DNA from: Parasponia andersonii
Lineage: Eukaryota; Streptophyta; Magnoliopsida; Rosales; Cannabaceae
Reading direction: 5' to 3'
NCBI GenBank assembly: GCA_002914805.1
Contig: JXTB01000001.1
Coordinates: 1,986,254 to 2,050,253 of the forward strand
Length of the DNA: 64,000 nucleotides
Shown here: positions 23,487-35,300 of the stretch, piece by piece
Position numbering within the stretch: position 1 is the first letter of the stretch
How the letters are laid out: every line of letters starts with the position of its first letter
Translations under genes and position numbers: made by a program
Notes under the pieces: model-generated
What the model was told of the DNA's origin: nothing
Seen by the model: only the letters and a program-made list of their open reading frames with translations
Databases searched by the model: none

Positions 23487-25650
23487 TCATGTGGAAGGGC
23501 TCGCGCCGTCATCCCCAGCCTTGGTCGTATCCTTTTTCCAGCTCTGCACAAGTTCGACCACATCCTCGCCAAGAATGGAGAAGTCAAAATCCGGATGCTC
23601 GCAGAAAATGTTGAAGATGATAGTTGACGAGGCGATATCACTAGCTTTATCCTCGAGTTCTTTGACTTCGGTCGCCTTGAACTCCTCGATAGCTTTGTGA
23701 ACCACCTCGGTGGTCGCTTCCCTCATACGCTCCGGATGCTCAGAAATGACCTTATCGAGCTCTTTGACTTTCTCCTCTAGATTCTCCTTGGCGAGTTTCT
23801 CCTTGGACAGGTCCTCGAACATCTGCTGCTTTTCCAAGTTAAAAGTCGTTCTCTCCTCCTCCTGAGCTTTTTCCGAGTTCTCGAACGCTTGAGTTATCTC
23901 ATCAACTTTCTTAGCTTTCTCTAAGTATTCGAGAACTGGATCGTGCATCAGGACAGCAGCAGCCGCAGTCTAAAAAATATATATATATATATATATATGT
24001 AAATCTCTAAGTTAACATCAAAAGAGTATTCATGAAGAGAAGATTGAGAAGCTTATATTGGCCAGCATCCTCATTGCAGATCCGAAAGCGACCTTGGCAA
24101 AATGTCGCTTCATTCGCTCCCAACCTTCTTCAGATGTGAAGCAGTCGATAAAGGCTATGCTCATACCAGCCTTCTCTGGTAATTGGTTAAGGAGTGCGAA
24201 GAGCTCGACGCATTTGTCTGCCAAGGTCGGTTCCGAAGAAGTGGCAGCCTCGGTAGGGGGTTCGGGAGTGCTCGCTGGCTGAGATGGTTGTGGAGGGGGT
24301 GAGCTCGCTGGGACGTCCTCGAAGGTAAATTTTCTCTTCTTCGAGCAGTCGACCTTCTCCTTCCCTTTTGATGGCGGGGTACTCTCGGATGTCTTGGTTT
24401 TCGCCATGGACCCGAGAGTTGAAGGAGGTGCTCGCAGACCGCTACCAATGATCATCTCTGTACAGAATATGTTAGTGAGCGAGGAAATATAGTATAAAGA
24501 TAATTAGAATGAGCATGTGATTACCTTCTTCTTGTAGAGCTGGTTGAGGAGCTGGTGGTGACACAGTCTCTGGAAATGAAGGCTCTGAGCGTGGAGGTGT
24601 GGCCTGTGCCTTTCGTTTTCTAATCCTGGAAGACGAGGCACCTAAGTCCGTCCTCTTCCTTGGCTTCTTCTTCGAGCTCGATGGCCTGGACGAAAGAACT
24701 GGGGGGTCTGGGAATGCGGCACCCTTCAGAATCAGACCGCAAGCGACCAGGTTATTCGTAGTGCCTAGTACCTTCCAATTAAATTCTTCAATTGGAAGGT
24801 CGTTGATCTTATAAACTCTTGCGAGCTGTTCCCTGGAGAGTCCGGGTCGATCCCTATTATCTGCGATGACATTGGAATGCGATCAGTATAAGAATAAATA
24901 TAGAAACAAGGCAATAAATTGGAAGACTACCTACCGGGATTCTGAAAGAAGCCGTTAGCTGCATAGTCAAAATGGAAAAATGGATTTTTCCATTTTCCCA
25001 TGTTGTTGCGAACCCCGTAGATCGTTTTTATTGCTTGATTCGACCATTTACTCGCATAGAAGAAGCCGAGATCTGACGGATTTGATTTTACTTGGTAGAA
25101 CCAAGCAAATTCTTCAGGTGAAGGGGTTTCTAAACCTAGTTTATGGTATAGTATATACAAACCTACCATATATCTATAGGTATTAGGGGTCAATTGAAAA
25201 GGGACGACTCCATAGTAATCAATGATTGATTTTATATACGGATGGAGTGGGAGATGCACGCCACACTTGAGAACTGTCAGAAAAGGAAGCGAGTCCATGT
25301 GGGGGAGTGTGTGGTTGGTTAAATTCCATTCGTAGACGAAGGGGGATGGCGATCTTGTAGCTGCTCGTAATTTTTCTGAGTTTGTTCGACGTGCAGTTCG
25401 TCCGAACATTGGTACATGACCAGTTCCCTTCTATGTATTGGTAGCCAGATGAAAATGCAGGGGCATCCCTTATGTGTCTGGGCCACTGATCCTGGGGAAG
25501 ATCGCCTATTCGAGGACTACTCTGTCTGGCCCCTGTTATTTCTATCTCGGGTTCCGGCTCGAGATAATCTTGGAGATTAATGGAGCTAACACTCGAGTTA
25601 GATTCTCCAGAAAAAGCATTTCCTTCCCTAAATTCCTCACTACTAGACAT
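23487..25650 (-). pseudogene. Antisense extra gene in the Tat 3' region (gypsy-type transposon domain)
   Basis: Opposite-strand coding region between integrase and the 3' LTR. From right to left: an acidic Ser-rich N terminus starting at 25650 (MSSSEEFREGN); a domain at about 25310-24930 with LPLHPYIKSIIDYYGVVPF, YMVGLYILYHKLGL and EEFAWFYQV, which resembles the putative gypsy type transposon family (Pfam Transposase_28); a basic Pro/Ser-rich middle; and a coiled-coil C terminus (KEKLAKENLEEKVKELDKV). GT-AG intron candidates lie at 24934-24861 and 24524-24458, and a T-rich acceptor lies near 23972. Antisense extra ORFs are known in Tat elements; their function is unknown. Whether this copy is whole cannot be settled by eye. 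Confidence 0.72.
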
Positions 25651-26536
25651 CTGAAAAGAAATACGCAGGGATTCAGACATCGAGGATTTTCACTATGCTA
25701 GCACTTTGGGTATTCATCCTAAGATTGTACTAAGTAAGCAAGCTCATTCCTAAATAGTCTACAGATTCGTAAAAATGTTCGAGCAGTTCATCAGTAAATG
25801 TTCGAGCAGTTCATTGGGAATAAAATAGGGTATCAGACCCTAGAAATTCTTTTCATAGGTTCATTTCTGATTGTTATCTAGTAAGTATACCCTACGGACT
25901 GAAAAAGGGGGAGTGTAAAAAAATTCTCATTTCACTTCAGTGAGATGAGTATTTATTCCTAAAGATTGAAATCACTTTCAAGAATAGAAGAAATAAGAAA
26001 AGAAATAAACTGACCTTTCTTCAGAAGCGGAAGATTTGAGATGATTTGAACTTCGTCGGAGAAGAAGCTGTGATTTGTGCGAGCTGAAAGATGAAACGGC
26101 GCTAGGGTTCTTTGGAGTTTTGATGTTTTCTGATATAGAAACAGTAAAATGAAACAGGACAGGTTGGTTTCTGATATTTATAATCCAGGTACCGTTAAAT
26201 CATAGCCGTAGATCAGTGAGTTTGAATTTTAAATCTGAAGGTCGAAGATTGCGCGAGATTTGATTCTATCCGAAAAGTCAGAATTGTTTAAAATTTGAAA
26301 AGATTTGGTTTTAAAAGAGTGACGGTTGATATCATTAGACTTCCTCGAATTCTGCTCTTTCTCAGAAAAGGCTACACGTGTTCCGTTCTGACAGAAAAGA
26401 GATACGCGTGATCTTGAGAGAAGGGATTTGAAATCTGGCGGCTCTTCGACTATTCAGACCTCAAGTTTAGGTTATGACATCACATTTTTAAGGTCGCACA
26501 GTAATTGGAAGCTCCATTTCGTCCTAAAGAACTAAT

Positions 26537-26550
26537 GGAGCTGGGGGGCA
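26537..26550 (+). other. Polypurine tract of the Tat element
   Basis: GGAGCTGGGGGGCA ends two bases before the 3' LTR, the expected site for plus-strand priming. Confidence 0.85.
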
Positions 26551-26552
26551 AT

Positions 26553-27189
26553 TGTTGTGCAGTCTAAAATCCTAAGGTCGGATAAGGCTTAAGTTCGACC
26601 TCCTCCGTGATGGTTATGTGCGACCTCTTCCATAGGTTATATGCGACATTTTCCGTGTAGTCTCTTTTTAAATATGTGCGTCTCTTTCTGTATAGGCGGT
26701 GAGTGACCTCTTCCGAAAGAAAAGGGAAACAAGTATATGCTATGTCAAACAGGAAACCTACAAGGAAAGGGAAACAGAAGTCTCCTATTTATGATCAACT
26801 AGTTATCCGTTTTGAATGGTTATCCAATTATATTGTTACTTAATTTATGTTACCCGATTGTATAGTTACCCGTTTATACAATTAGGATCATAGGGACATA
26901 GGGTTACCTTTACCTATATAAAGGGGACTCAATGTTCCGAAGAGGGATCAAGTTTTGAGTATTCTACTTGCTTTTCAGTTTTTCCAATTTCCAGACGAGA
27001 CATTGTAACCTTGAGTGCTTGTAATTCTCCATAAAATAGTAGAAAAACAGTGGACGTAGGCTCATCTTTTTCGGGGTTGAACCACTATAAAATCCTCTCT
27101 CTTTATTTGCTTTGATTAATAACTCAATTTGCACAAGCCACATCTCTAAATTTTTTCTAAATTTATTGTTGATAAAACCTCCATCAACA
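26553..27189 (+). repeat. 3' LTR of the Tat element
   Basis: Same 637-base length as the 5' LTR, with about 19 substitutions and no indels by eye. It begins TGTTGTGCAG and ends CCATCAACA, followed by the CTAAT target duplication. Confidence 0.95.
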
Positions 27190-27194
27190 CTAAT
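27190..27194. repeat. Right target-site duplication of the Tat element (CTAAT)
   Basis: Exact match to 16108-16112, directly after the 3' LTR. Confidence 0.9.
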
Positions 27195-28690
27195 TGCAGG
27201 GGTTCTTCTTGTCATTTACGCAAATCCAACTGAAATTTATAATTACCCGAAAATTTTATCCTAGAAAAGAAAAAAAAAAGAAAAAGGAATCTACTCAACT
27301 CTTTCAAAAGTTATATGGTTTTATGAAACCAAATGGCAAAAGGGGCGAATTTACAGACATGCCACGGCGTCGTTTATTTGCGTATATTGTAGAAGTGTTC
27401 CTGCTATGACGTTTACGCGGTTTTGCCAAATGCCGAGCTTTCCCTTTCTTTTTGGCCTCAAAGCTACGAAACAAAAGGAATAAATACTACTCAAATGGTT
27501 ATTATCGTTTCACCATTGAAGCTAAAACATCAATAAAAATATACAATGGTAAAACTATTTTTCACTTAAAAAAAAAAAAGAAAAAACATTGGGAAAACAG
27601 TATTTTCCTCCTTTTTCCTTTTGATTGGAGAGCACACAGAATCAATCTACCATAGTTGTGTGGTATTGAAACATGCCCAAGAGCCAAGAGTCCTTTTTTT
27701 TCTCTTTTGTTTTTTCGTAAGAGTTCAAATTAGATAGCTTCTATAATTATCAATATACTTCTTTTTATTTTCCTTTCAGAAAAATATATGCTTCCTTTTT
27801 CATAGTATTTTTAAAATTTTTGTGAAATGGAAGCATAATTTTGCATGGAGAAATAAAAGCAAAGATTCTAAATTTGGAATTGGGAATCCCTGATTTACTA
27901 TTAAAAAAACGAAAATATATACGATGGATGTGTTTTTTTAATAAAAAATCATATGTGAAGCAATTTATCAATTAATATGTACGAAATCAAAAGATTTCTT
28001 TTGGTAATTATCATGTAGAATATTTTATACACCATTTATCCTATCATATTCAAATACTGACTTGGGATGCCCCAAAGGTTCTTAAATTGTATTTTAGCAC
28101 ATCAAGAGAGAAGAAAATTCCAAGCAAACAAATTTAGATTAGTTCTTTTCTACCTAAAAGGAAATATTATATTTTTCTACTATCTATTTAATCTCAAACT
28201 AATTATATTATAATAATATCATCGTATGCTGTTTCTTGGGCAAGGGTTCGACCAAGTCCCACTAAAATAAATATTAAAACGATAAATGCCTAGCAACATG
28301 TAAAAAGGGAAAAAAAAAAATTAAAAAGGAAAATTTACACTACACACCAAAATTTGTAAAAATTACAGTAACATCCCCTGAACTAAAATATTTTCCGGTA
28401 ACACCCCAAGATAAAAAAAGTTAACAAATGCCCTGTCTACTCATTAATTTGACTATTAATTTTTTATTAAATCATAAATTATATTCATATCAAAACAGCA
28501 ATTTATTATCAAACTTAAAGTAATAACATTCTTAATTAGTAAAAATTACATTGATTTTTCGAATATTTTTTAGTACTGGGTGTCACTGTAATAATTTTGA
28601 TTTAAGAGCCTCACCACAATTGTGACATAAATAAAGGAGTATTACCATAATTTCTCGTGCTTTAAAAAAAAAAAAATAAGGGCAGAGAGA
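27195..28690. other. Intergenic between Tat element and DUF789 gene
   Basis: Continuation of the sequence that was split by the Tat insertion, with A-rich runs at about 27268-27285, 27568-27588 and 28308-28330. A MITE-like inverted repeat (listed) lies near its right end. A B-box-like GGGTTCGACCAAGTCCC near 28241 may be a SINE scrap. No gene is supported. Confidence 0.45.
28340..28605. mobile_element. MITE-like inverted repeat, uncertain
   Basis: AAAATTACAGTAACATCCCC on the left (about 28359-28377) is matched in inverted form by GGGTGTCACTGTAATAATTTT on the right (about 28578-28597), allowing a few mismatches. The roughly 260-base non-coding AT-rich body would suit a small non-autonomous DNA transposon. 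No clear target duplication was found. Confidence 0.35.
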
Positions 28691-28769
28691 CCTTGATAGA
28701 GACAGATGAGCGTAGTAAAATGATAAATCTGGTATTCCGATGCCTTGATGATTATTGGTATCCAAAACC

Positions 28770-29857
28770 TCTCTCATACACTGTTTCTCTCTCTAGCTAT
28801 CTCTCTCTCTTTCTCTCTCTTCCCTGGTCGTTATTTTTAAGAACCAAAAAATTCTGCTCTTTCCCAGTTATGATTGGAAATTTTCTGAGTTCTCATTTCT
28901 CCTTTTCTATGTATTTCTTTTAGGTCCTGCTATTATTTTCCCGGGGAAGTTGATTTGGTTTCTCATGATTTTTTTTCTTCTGTCGAAGAAAATCGTCTGA
29001 GTTCGAACGCTTAAATTTTGAGTCACTGGTGATCGATCAATCAATCAATCAATCACTAACACATAACCTAAGTTTCTGTCGAAACAGAGAAAAGGATCTT
29101 TCTTTCTTTGCGCGTCTCTTTGCTCTTTTTTTTTTTTTTTTTTTTTCTTCCCTTCGTTTTCTCGGGCTTTCTCGCTTAAATTTTCCCAAAGGCTTGATTG
29201 GTGGGCTTGATTTAACTTGAAGGTTTAGCTTTGAACCTCGGTGACCCTTTTTTTTTAATTTTTCATTTTCTTTATTTCCTTCCGGAAATGGAGTGCGTTT
29301 CTTTGAAAGCAGAACAAAGTAGAGAAAAACGCTTGAGTTTTCTTTAAGGTTTTAGTGTGAGAAAAAAAGAAAGAGAAAGAAACAGAGAAAGTGAAACTTC
29401 TTCTTTTTTTGATCGGAAAATTGGCTGGAAATCGGATTCAACGGTGTACGTAAAGGTGTTGGACTTGGCCAACATTTGACAACCAAGACTTCGTGTGAAG
29501 CATAGATAGATATTTTAGATAGAGAGAAAAAGAAGGAAGGAGAAGGAGAAGGAGAAGGAGAAGATTTTTGAGCCTTGCGTGAATTTTGGATGTCCTAAGC
29601 GTCGAAAAATAGAAGTCTTTGCAAACCCATTTTGCATTTTTTTTTGGTCTCTCTCTCTAATAGGGAAAATCAAATCCCGACAATATCTCTCTCTTCCTTC
29701 CCCTTTTCTCTCTCCAACCTCTTTTCTTTTGTCCTCTGTTTTTTGGTCTTCTTTTCTGAGCTTCCTCTGTTTTCAGGGTTGGTGAGAGAAACCTTAATTT
29801 CTTTCCCCCCCGCCCCTCTCTCTATCTCTCCGTCTTTCCTCTTTCTCTCTCTAAAAC
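28770..29857 (+). promoter_or_regulatory. Pyrimidine-rich promoter/5' leader of the DUF789 gene
   Basis: About 1.1 kb before the start codon is full of CT runs (28782-28825, 29650-29665, 29815-29852), an ATCA microsatellite (29034-29055), a 20-odd T run (29127-29146) and a GAAGGA tract (29530-29562). CT-rich tracts are typical of plant transcription start regions and leaders. A 5'-UTR intron ending at a TTTTCAG near 29776 is possible. The start site cannot be fixed by eye. Confidence 0.5.
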
Positions 29858-31525
29858 ATGATTTTGGATAAAGGGTCAATGCAATCAAACCTTGAATGCT
29901 TCCTCAATTGCACAACACCGGTGGTCCAATCTCAGTTTCTACCCAAGGTTGGTTTGTTCTCTTTTTTGACTTCAATATTTTGGTTTCATTTCTAGTTTAA
30001 TTCTTTACCTTTTTTTTCTGTTCTTGGAAATTAACCTAATTTTTCATCTGGGTTATGATTATTTTGTTGATTTTATTAGACTGAGATTCGGAACCTTAAT
30101 CGTCTATGGCACCCATGGGAGAGAGAAAAGGTTGAATATTTCACCTTGGCTGATCTTTGGAATTGTTATGATGAATGGAGCGCTTATGGTGCTGGTGTCC
30201 CAATTGCCTTGGACAACGGAGAGACCCTTGTGCAGTACTACGTTCCTTATCTCTCTGCTATTCAAATTTTCACAAGCAATTCCTCCATTAATAGTTTCAG
30301 GTACCACTTTAAGTTTTCTACATTTTCCAAAAATTAAGCCATAGTTTTTGTTTTTTTGGTCTAAAATGTCTTCAACAAAATACATACGAATCAATTGGGA
30401 TTGATTGTATCTCTTGATTTGCTTTTGTTTACCACTTTTATATATGACATTTCCTAGTAAGTTGTTTATCACAGACACATTTTAGCAATTGAAGTTCATT
30501 GATTTGGTTTTTGTGAGCTATAGTTGGTTTGGATTAAATTTTGATATTGAACCTTATTCCATGTATCTAGATGGAGAAAGTAACAATGAGATTGAATGAC
30601 AGTATTAATATTTAATTAATTTTCAGGGAAGAGGTAGATTCAGGTGACTGTGAAACAAGGGACTCTTATAGTGATTCACTAAGCGATGATAGTGAGAGCG
30701 ATAAGTTGTGGAGATGGGATGGCTGCTCTTCTGAAGAAGGAGGGTTTGAGCAAGATAACAGTGCTTTGCATCTAAATGACAGATTGGGTTATCTTTACTT
30801 TCAGTATTTTGAGAGATCAACTCCTTATGGAAGAGTCCCTCTAATGGATAAGGTACTACTGTTACACCTTTTACGTTTATATTCTTTTTGGGTAAGCTAA
30901 CTTGTGTCTCTCTTTTTTTGATTCTTTTCCTTGATTAGCGTGTAATCTGCTTCTCTGTGTTCTTTTTTTTTCCCCTCCTTCAATCAAAGACTTATGAAGC
31001 ATCAAAAGATTTGTGGATTTGCTAGTATCAGTTAACACTTTTTCTTGCAGGACATCTTTAATAGATACTATTCAACTTTTTGACTTTTCAACAAGAAAAT
31101 TGTTTCATATAATACGTATCTTTCTAATAATTTTGGAGAATTTTGAAGGGCAAATTTCCTTAAGCATACATATCGTGACAATAAGTTTGTACGAATAATG
31201 ATTATTGGTCATGACTCTTGAGCATCTGTTCTCTCATCTTAATTATTTAGTCTTTTTGACTGTCTTTTTTACTATTGTTTTTGTGAAGAAAATTTGATAA
31301 GAATCCCATTTATGAGTTTCTAATATTTTTGAGATATGGTTGTGACCGACCGAATATGTTCATTAATCCCTTGGCTTTCTATCTCTTGTAGAACTGTGGA
31401 TTCTCTAATTGACAACATTTGATTCTTTGCTTTTCCAGATCAATGCATTGGCTCAAAGATACCCTGGCTTGATGTCACTTAGGAGTGTTGATCTTTCACC
31501 AGCTAGCTGGATGGCAGTTGCCTGG

Positions 31526-31560
<35 letters not shown>

Positions 31561-32323
31561 GTCTGCAATAAATTTTTACATATAATACGTTGGACTCTTA
31601 ATTAACCACAATTAAAGCTTGAAAATCTCTCTTTTGAGCATGCCTTACTCATATCCGTCTTTCATCTAGTACAAGATCACTCTCAATTTGGCTCTCTCTT
31701 TAGGCCTGGAAAGAGAGAGATTACTTCTCAATGTTATAATAATGAAAATTATAAGGGCAAGACCATATTATTGCACGTGCATGCTTCCTTACATATCTTA
31801 AAGCCAACAAAAATAATAATTAATAATAATATAAAGGAGGACTAATCTTTTGATGATTTTGGTTTATATTCAGGTACCCAATATATCACATTCCAATGGG
31901 TAGGACCATTAAGGACTTGTCTACTTGCTTCCTCACTTATCACACTCTTTCATCTTCTTTCCTAGGTAACAAATAATTTTAGTGATTGATTGATTTCCTC
32001 TATCTCTAATGTCACTTTTGAAAAGCTTTAAATCCCATCAATAATATATTTATGGTGTATAATGTTCAGACATGGACGTTGAAGATGAGATTGATGAAAA
32101 CAACGTGGAAATGAAGAGGAAGAGAGAGGAAGGAGAGGGAATCTCTCTGCCACCATTTGGGCTGGCCACTTATAAGATGCAAGGCAATGTGTGGGTCTCG
32201 GGCAATTGTGGCCGGGACCAAGAGAGGCTTTTGTCGCTTTTGAGCGTGGCTGATTCATGGCTAAAGCAGCTTAGGGTCCAGCATCATGACTTTAATTACT
32301 TCACTGGGAATATTCGCCGATAA
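29858..32323 (+). CDS. DUF789 family protein, six exons
   Basis: Exons 29858-29947, 30080-30300, 30627-30852, 31439-31524, 31874-31965 and 32070-32323 all meet at GT-AG borders and add up to 969 bases (322 residues plus TAA). This is a plant DUF789 protein, a family without a proven biochemical role. Signatures: [14 protein letters not shown] (residues 10-23), [17 protein letters not shown] (55-71), [13 protein letters not shown] (81-93), an acidic Ser/Asp stretch (about 105-130), LYFQYFE, SWMAVAWYPIYHIP across the exon 4/5 junction, and a C-terminal [11 protein letters not shown] block. The N terminus starts right at the conserved SNLxxFL block, so the protein is shorter than some relatives. 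The intron 4 donor (TG/GTCTCT) lies at the start of a CT microsatellite and is weak. I see no breaks; the gene appears functional. Confidence 0.92.
31525..31563 (+). repeat. CT/TCTG microsatellite at the start of intron 4
   Basis: Runs of TCTCTC and TCTCTG repeats begin immediately at the 5' splice site of DUF789 intron 4. The length is likely to be variable. Confidence 0.9.
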
Positions 32324-35300
32324 TGCTAGAAAAGAGAAAAGTAAAAAGAAAAAAAAAAACAACCCACAAAAACTCACTCAAGAAAAAAAAATGGAAGGGA
32401 TTGATCACTTAGGAGTATTTGGGTTTGTAACCTTGGTGGGAATTATGGACCATCGTTTACTATGTAGTGGCTCTTTTTTGGTGGTGCCGTTACTTGACTT
32501 TTCATTTTTCCATCGAGCTGGTGAGTGAGTTGACGAGTTGACACTTGTTCTTTTTTTTTTTTTTTTTGGCTTGCTGCTGTTTGAGCGGTGAATATGGGGC
32601 TTCTTAATTTTTTTTTTATTTTAACATGTAGAGAGATGGGTGAGTTTGAGAGAAAGAGGCACTTGAAGCAAGGAGTTTGTATATGGAGTGTGTAAATTAC
32701 TTTTTCTCTTGACCTTATTAATGGAGCCATGGGAGAGACGAGGAAAATATACCCTGCTGGTTATTGCAAATTATTTTCTTGTTTTTTTCCATCTTTTTTT
32801 AATTTTGATGATTTTAACTTTTTTTTTAAGACTTTGGAAGCTTCATAATGGACCCGAAGCTTATATATGCTTGCTGAAAATTAAAATAAACAAAATTATA
32901 ACGACTATAACAAAGTTTTTTTTTTTGGATAATACAAGACCAGAAAAATAGTGGCCTTGCGGGGTCCACTGTGTTGAAAATGAAAGGCTTACCATCCCTG
33001 CTGTTTAGCGAGAAATCAACCAAAACATCACCGTTATTATTATTACCATTATTATTATTGTTTTGGTTTTTTGTGGGGAACAGCTGAGATCTGCTTCATT
33101 ATAAACTCGTTTTTTATGAATTCCAAAACCAACCAAGACGCTACTGTTTTTTCTCTTTGGCCTTAGGCTATCTTTGCAGAGAGGAAAGAAAATATGAGAG
33201 GGGAAAGAAAAAAAAATCTAGGAAAAGGGGAAAAAATTTTCTTGTTTGGTATAAAGAAAAGAAGAAAATTAACTTATTTAAAAGTAATTATTTTATTTTC
33301 AATATAATGAATTTAAAAATTAATATGTAAGATTAAATTAATAGATATATTTTTGTGATTAACTAAAATATTTTTTCTTAAATTTTTATGCGCTCCATTT
33401 CAATTTTTTTCCTCCCCTTTTCTCTTCCTTTCTCTTATCCTTAATAACAAATAATCAATTTTTCCCTTTTCTACTCATTTTCTCTCACGCCCTTTCCTTC
33501 CTCTCCTATTTCTCTCCTACCAAACATAGACAGGCTTGACTTTTTTCATATCTATGTGCAATCCTATCCCCCAGTGTTTTGAGTCCACATGTATTATTGA
33601 AATTTAATGAATTTGAGCCCTCTACTCGGGTATTTGATTTAAACCTAAGAAGGTTCTGTTTAGAGTTCGGATTCCAGCGATAAAAATGGGGGGAATGGAG
33701 TTTTTTTTTTTTAAATGATAAATGAGGTTAATTCATGCAGTTTAGGAAGATGTAGGCTCCGACTGGATACACTTTGAATTTTATTATTATATTTGTATAA
33801 ATTGAGAACAAAATAAAAAGATTTATTTATGTTTTTAATTTTTAAAAACAATCTACTTAATTGCTAACTTACCCAATCATTTCTAGTTTCAAATATGTTT
33901 ATTAAGAGGTGATCGCATGTTTAGTTTTATTTGTAACCACACCCCACCTAGGTTAGGTTCAAATCTCTGACCCTTTATTCCGAAAAATATGTGTATTAAG
34001 AGTGAAAGAGGAGGGAGAAAATCAAGAGATTAAAAAGAGAGACATTAGAGAGGAGATAAGTAGGAGATATTATTTTGGAAAATAAAAAATATTCACTTGC
34101 AAAATTTTAAAATTAAAAGTAAAAAATAAAAATAAGATTACCAAACATGCCTTTTCGTTCCTGAAAGAAAAATTGTCAAGTTTTTATTTGCTTAATAGAA
34201 AATTTTAAAAAAAATTTATCTAATCAAACCCCAATTTTTACACAAAAAAAAAAGTCTCTAATTGATATAGCTAGAACCTAAGATGAAAGTTTTATACGTA
34301 ATTTTAAGAATTTTTTTTGTCTTCTTTTCTCTGACTTTTTCCTTATATTTTGTAAAGTTCCAAACACAGACAAAAGATTTATGGTATTTTTCCCAATGGC
34401 AAACTATATTTGCATCCCCGTATAATTATTAAGACATTCCTATAATAAATAATAAAAAGATAAGTCAAGAGAATATATTAAAAGCTAGTTAAAAACACCC
34501 CTAAGTACATTCTAAAGCCAATTTTTTTTCCAACAAATGGATCAATTGAAAAGAATTAGAAATCCTAACTTTTAGGATGAAAAGTTTAAATCTTGAAAAA
34601 AAAAAAAAACAACTATAAAAGAAACACATAATTAACACGAGAAAATGAAAGTCAAGCTAGGAAAGAAAGACAAAAAAAACAAATTGACCATAAAGCCATA
34701 CAAGTTTAGGTTATTTAACCCTGTTTATTAACGATACACTCCCAAAAAAAAAAAAAATTGCTGTACAAGAAGGTAAAACATTAGGAGTGAAGATGAATTA
34801 AGTAGAAAACATTAAGAAGATAAAAGATGGAAGAAAAAAAGGAAAAAAATGGAAGAAAATTCTGAATAGAAATTGGCTTCTGGGAATTAAATTAAAAATG
34901 AGTAAGGAGGGAAAGATAAGGTGCCTTTTTTTTTTCCTTCCTAAATTGTCAATTTTAGTCATTTTATTAGTTAATGAGGTGCTTTTATGTAAAAATATGG
35001 TGTATATATAATCCTCCATTCCCAAATCTTCACGCTAATGAATTTGCACCACAACATACTGGTGCCAATTTTCTTTTCCTTTTCGTAAAATATTTGTTTT
35101 TCCAGATCTTGTGAACTGAATTATTATAGGTTCGGCAGGGGTTGTGGTAGCATGTTTATGGTGATGCTTAAGAATTTAAATTAGATTAACTTAAAAGGAA
35201 AAAGATATACTTATTTTACTGATTGGATATTTAAATCTTTATGCAAGCTGGGTTAGCCGGTTTCAATAAGAGTCAACGAAAATTTAACTTTCACCTTAAT

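Larger units (their letters stand above)
16113..27189 (+). mobile_element. Ty3/gypsy Tat-lineage retrotransposon, near full length
   Basis: An 11,077-base element bounded by two 637-base LTRs (TGTTG...CAACA) and a perfect 5-bp target duplication. Parts in order: 5' LTR, primer site, gag, protease, RT, RNase H, a second (archaeal-type) RNase H, integrase, a polypurine-like tract, a 3.6-kb 3' region with an antisense extra gene, the polypurine tract and the 3' LTR. The dual RNase H and the long 3' region are hallmarks of the Tat lineage (Tat/Retand/Ogre relatives). By eye the LTRs differ at about 19 of 637 sites (3%), suggesting insertion one to a few million years ago at usual plant rates (inference). 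It is broken, with about half a dozen breaks in the coding part. Confidence 0.93.

Noticed and set aside
28235-28262. B-box-like GGGTTCGACCAAGTCCC as a tRNA gene
   Set aside because: No matching acceptor stem or A box at the right distance.
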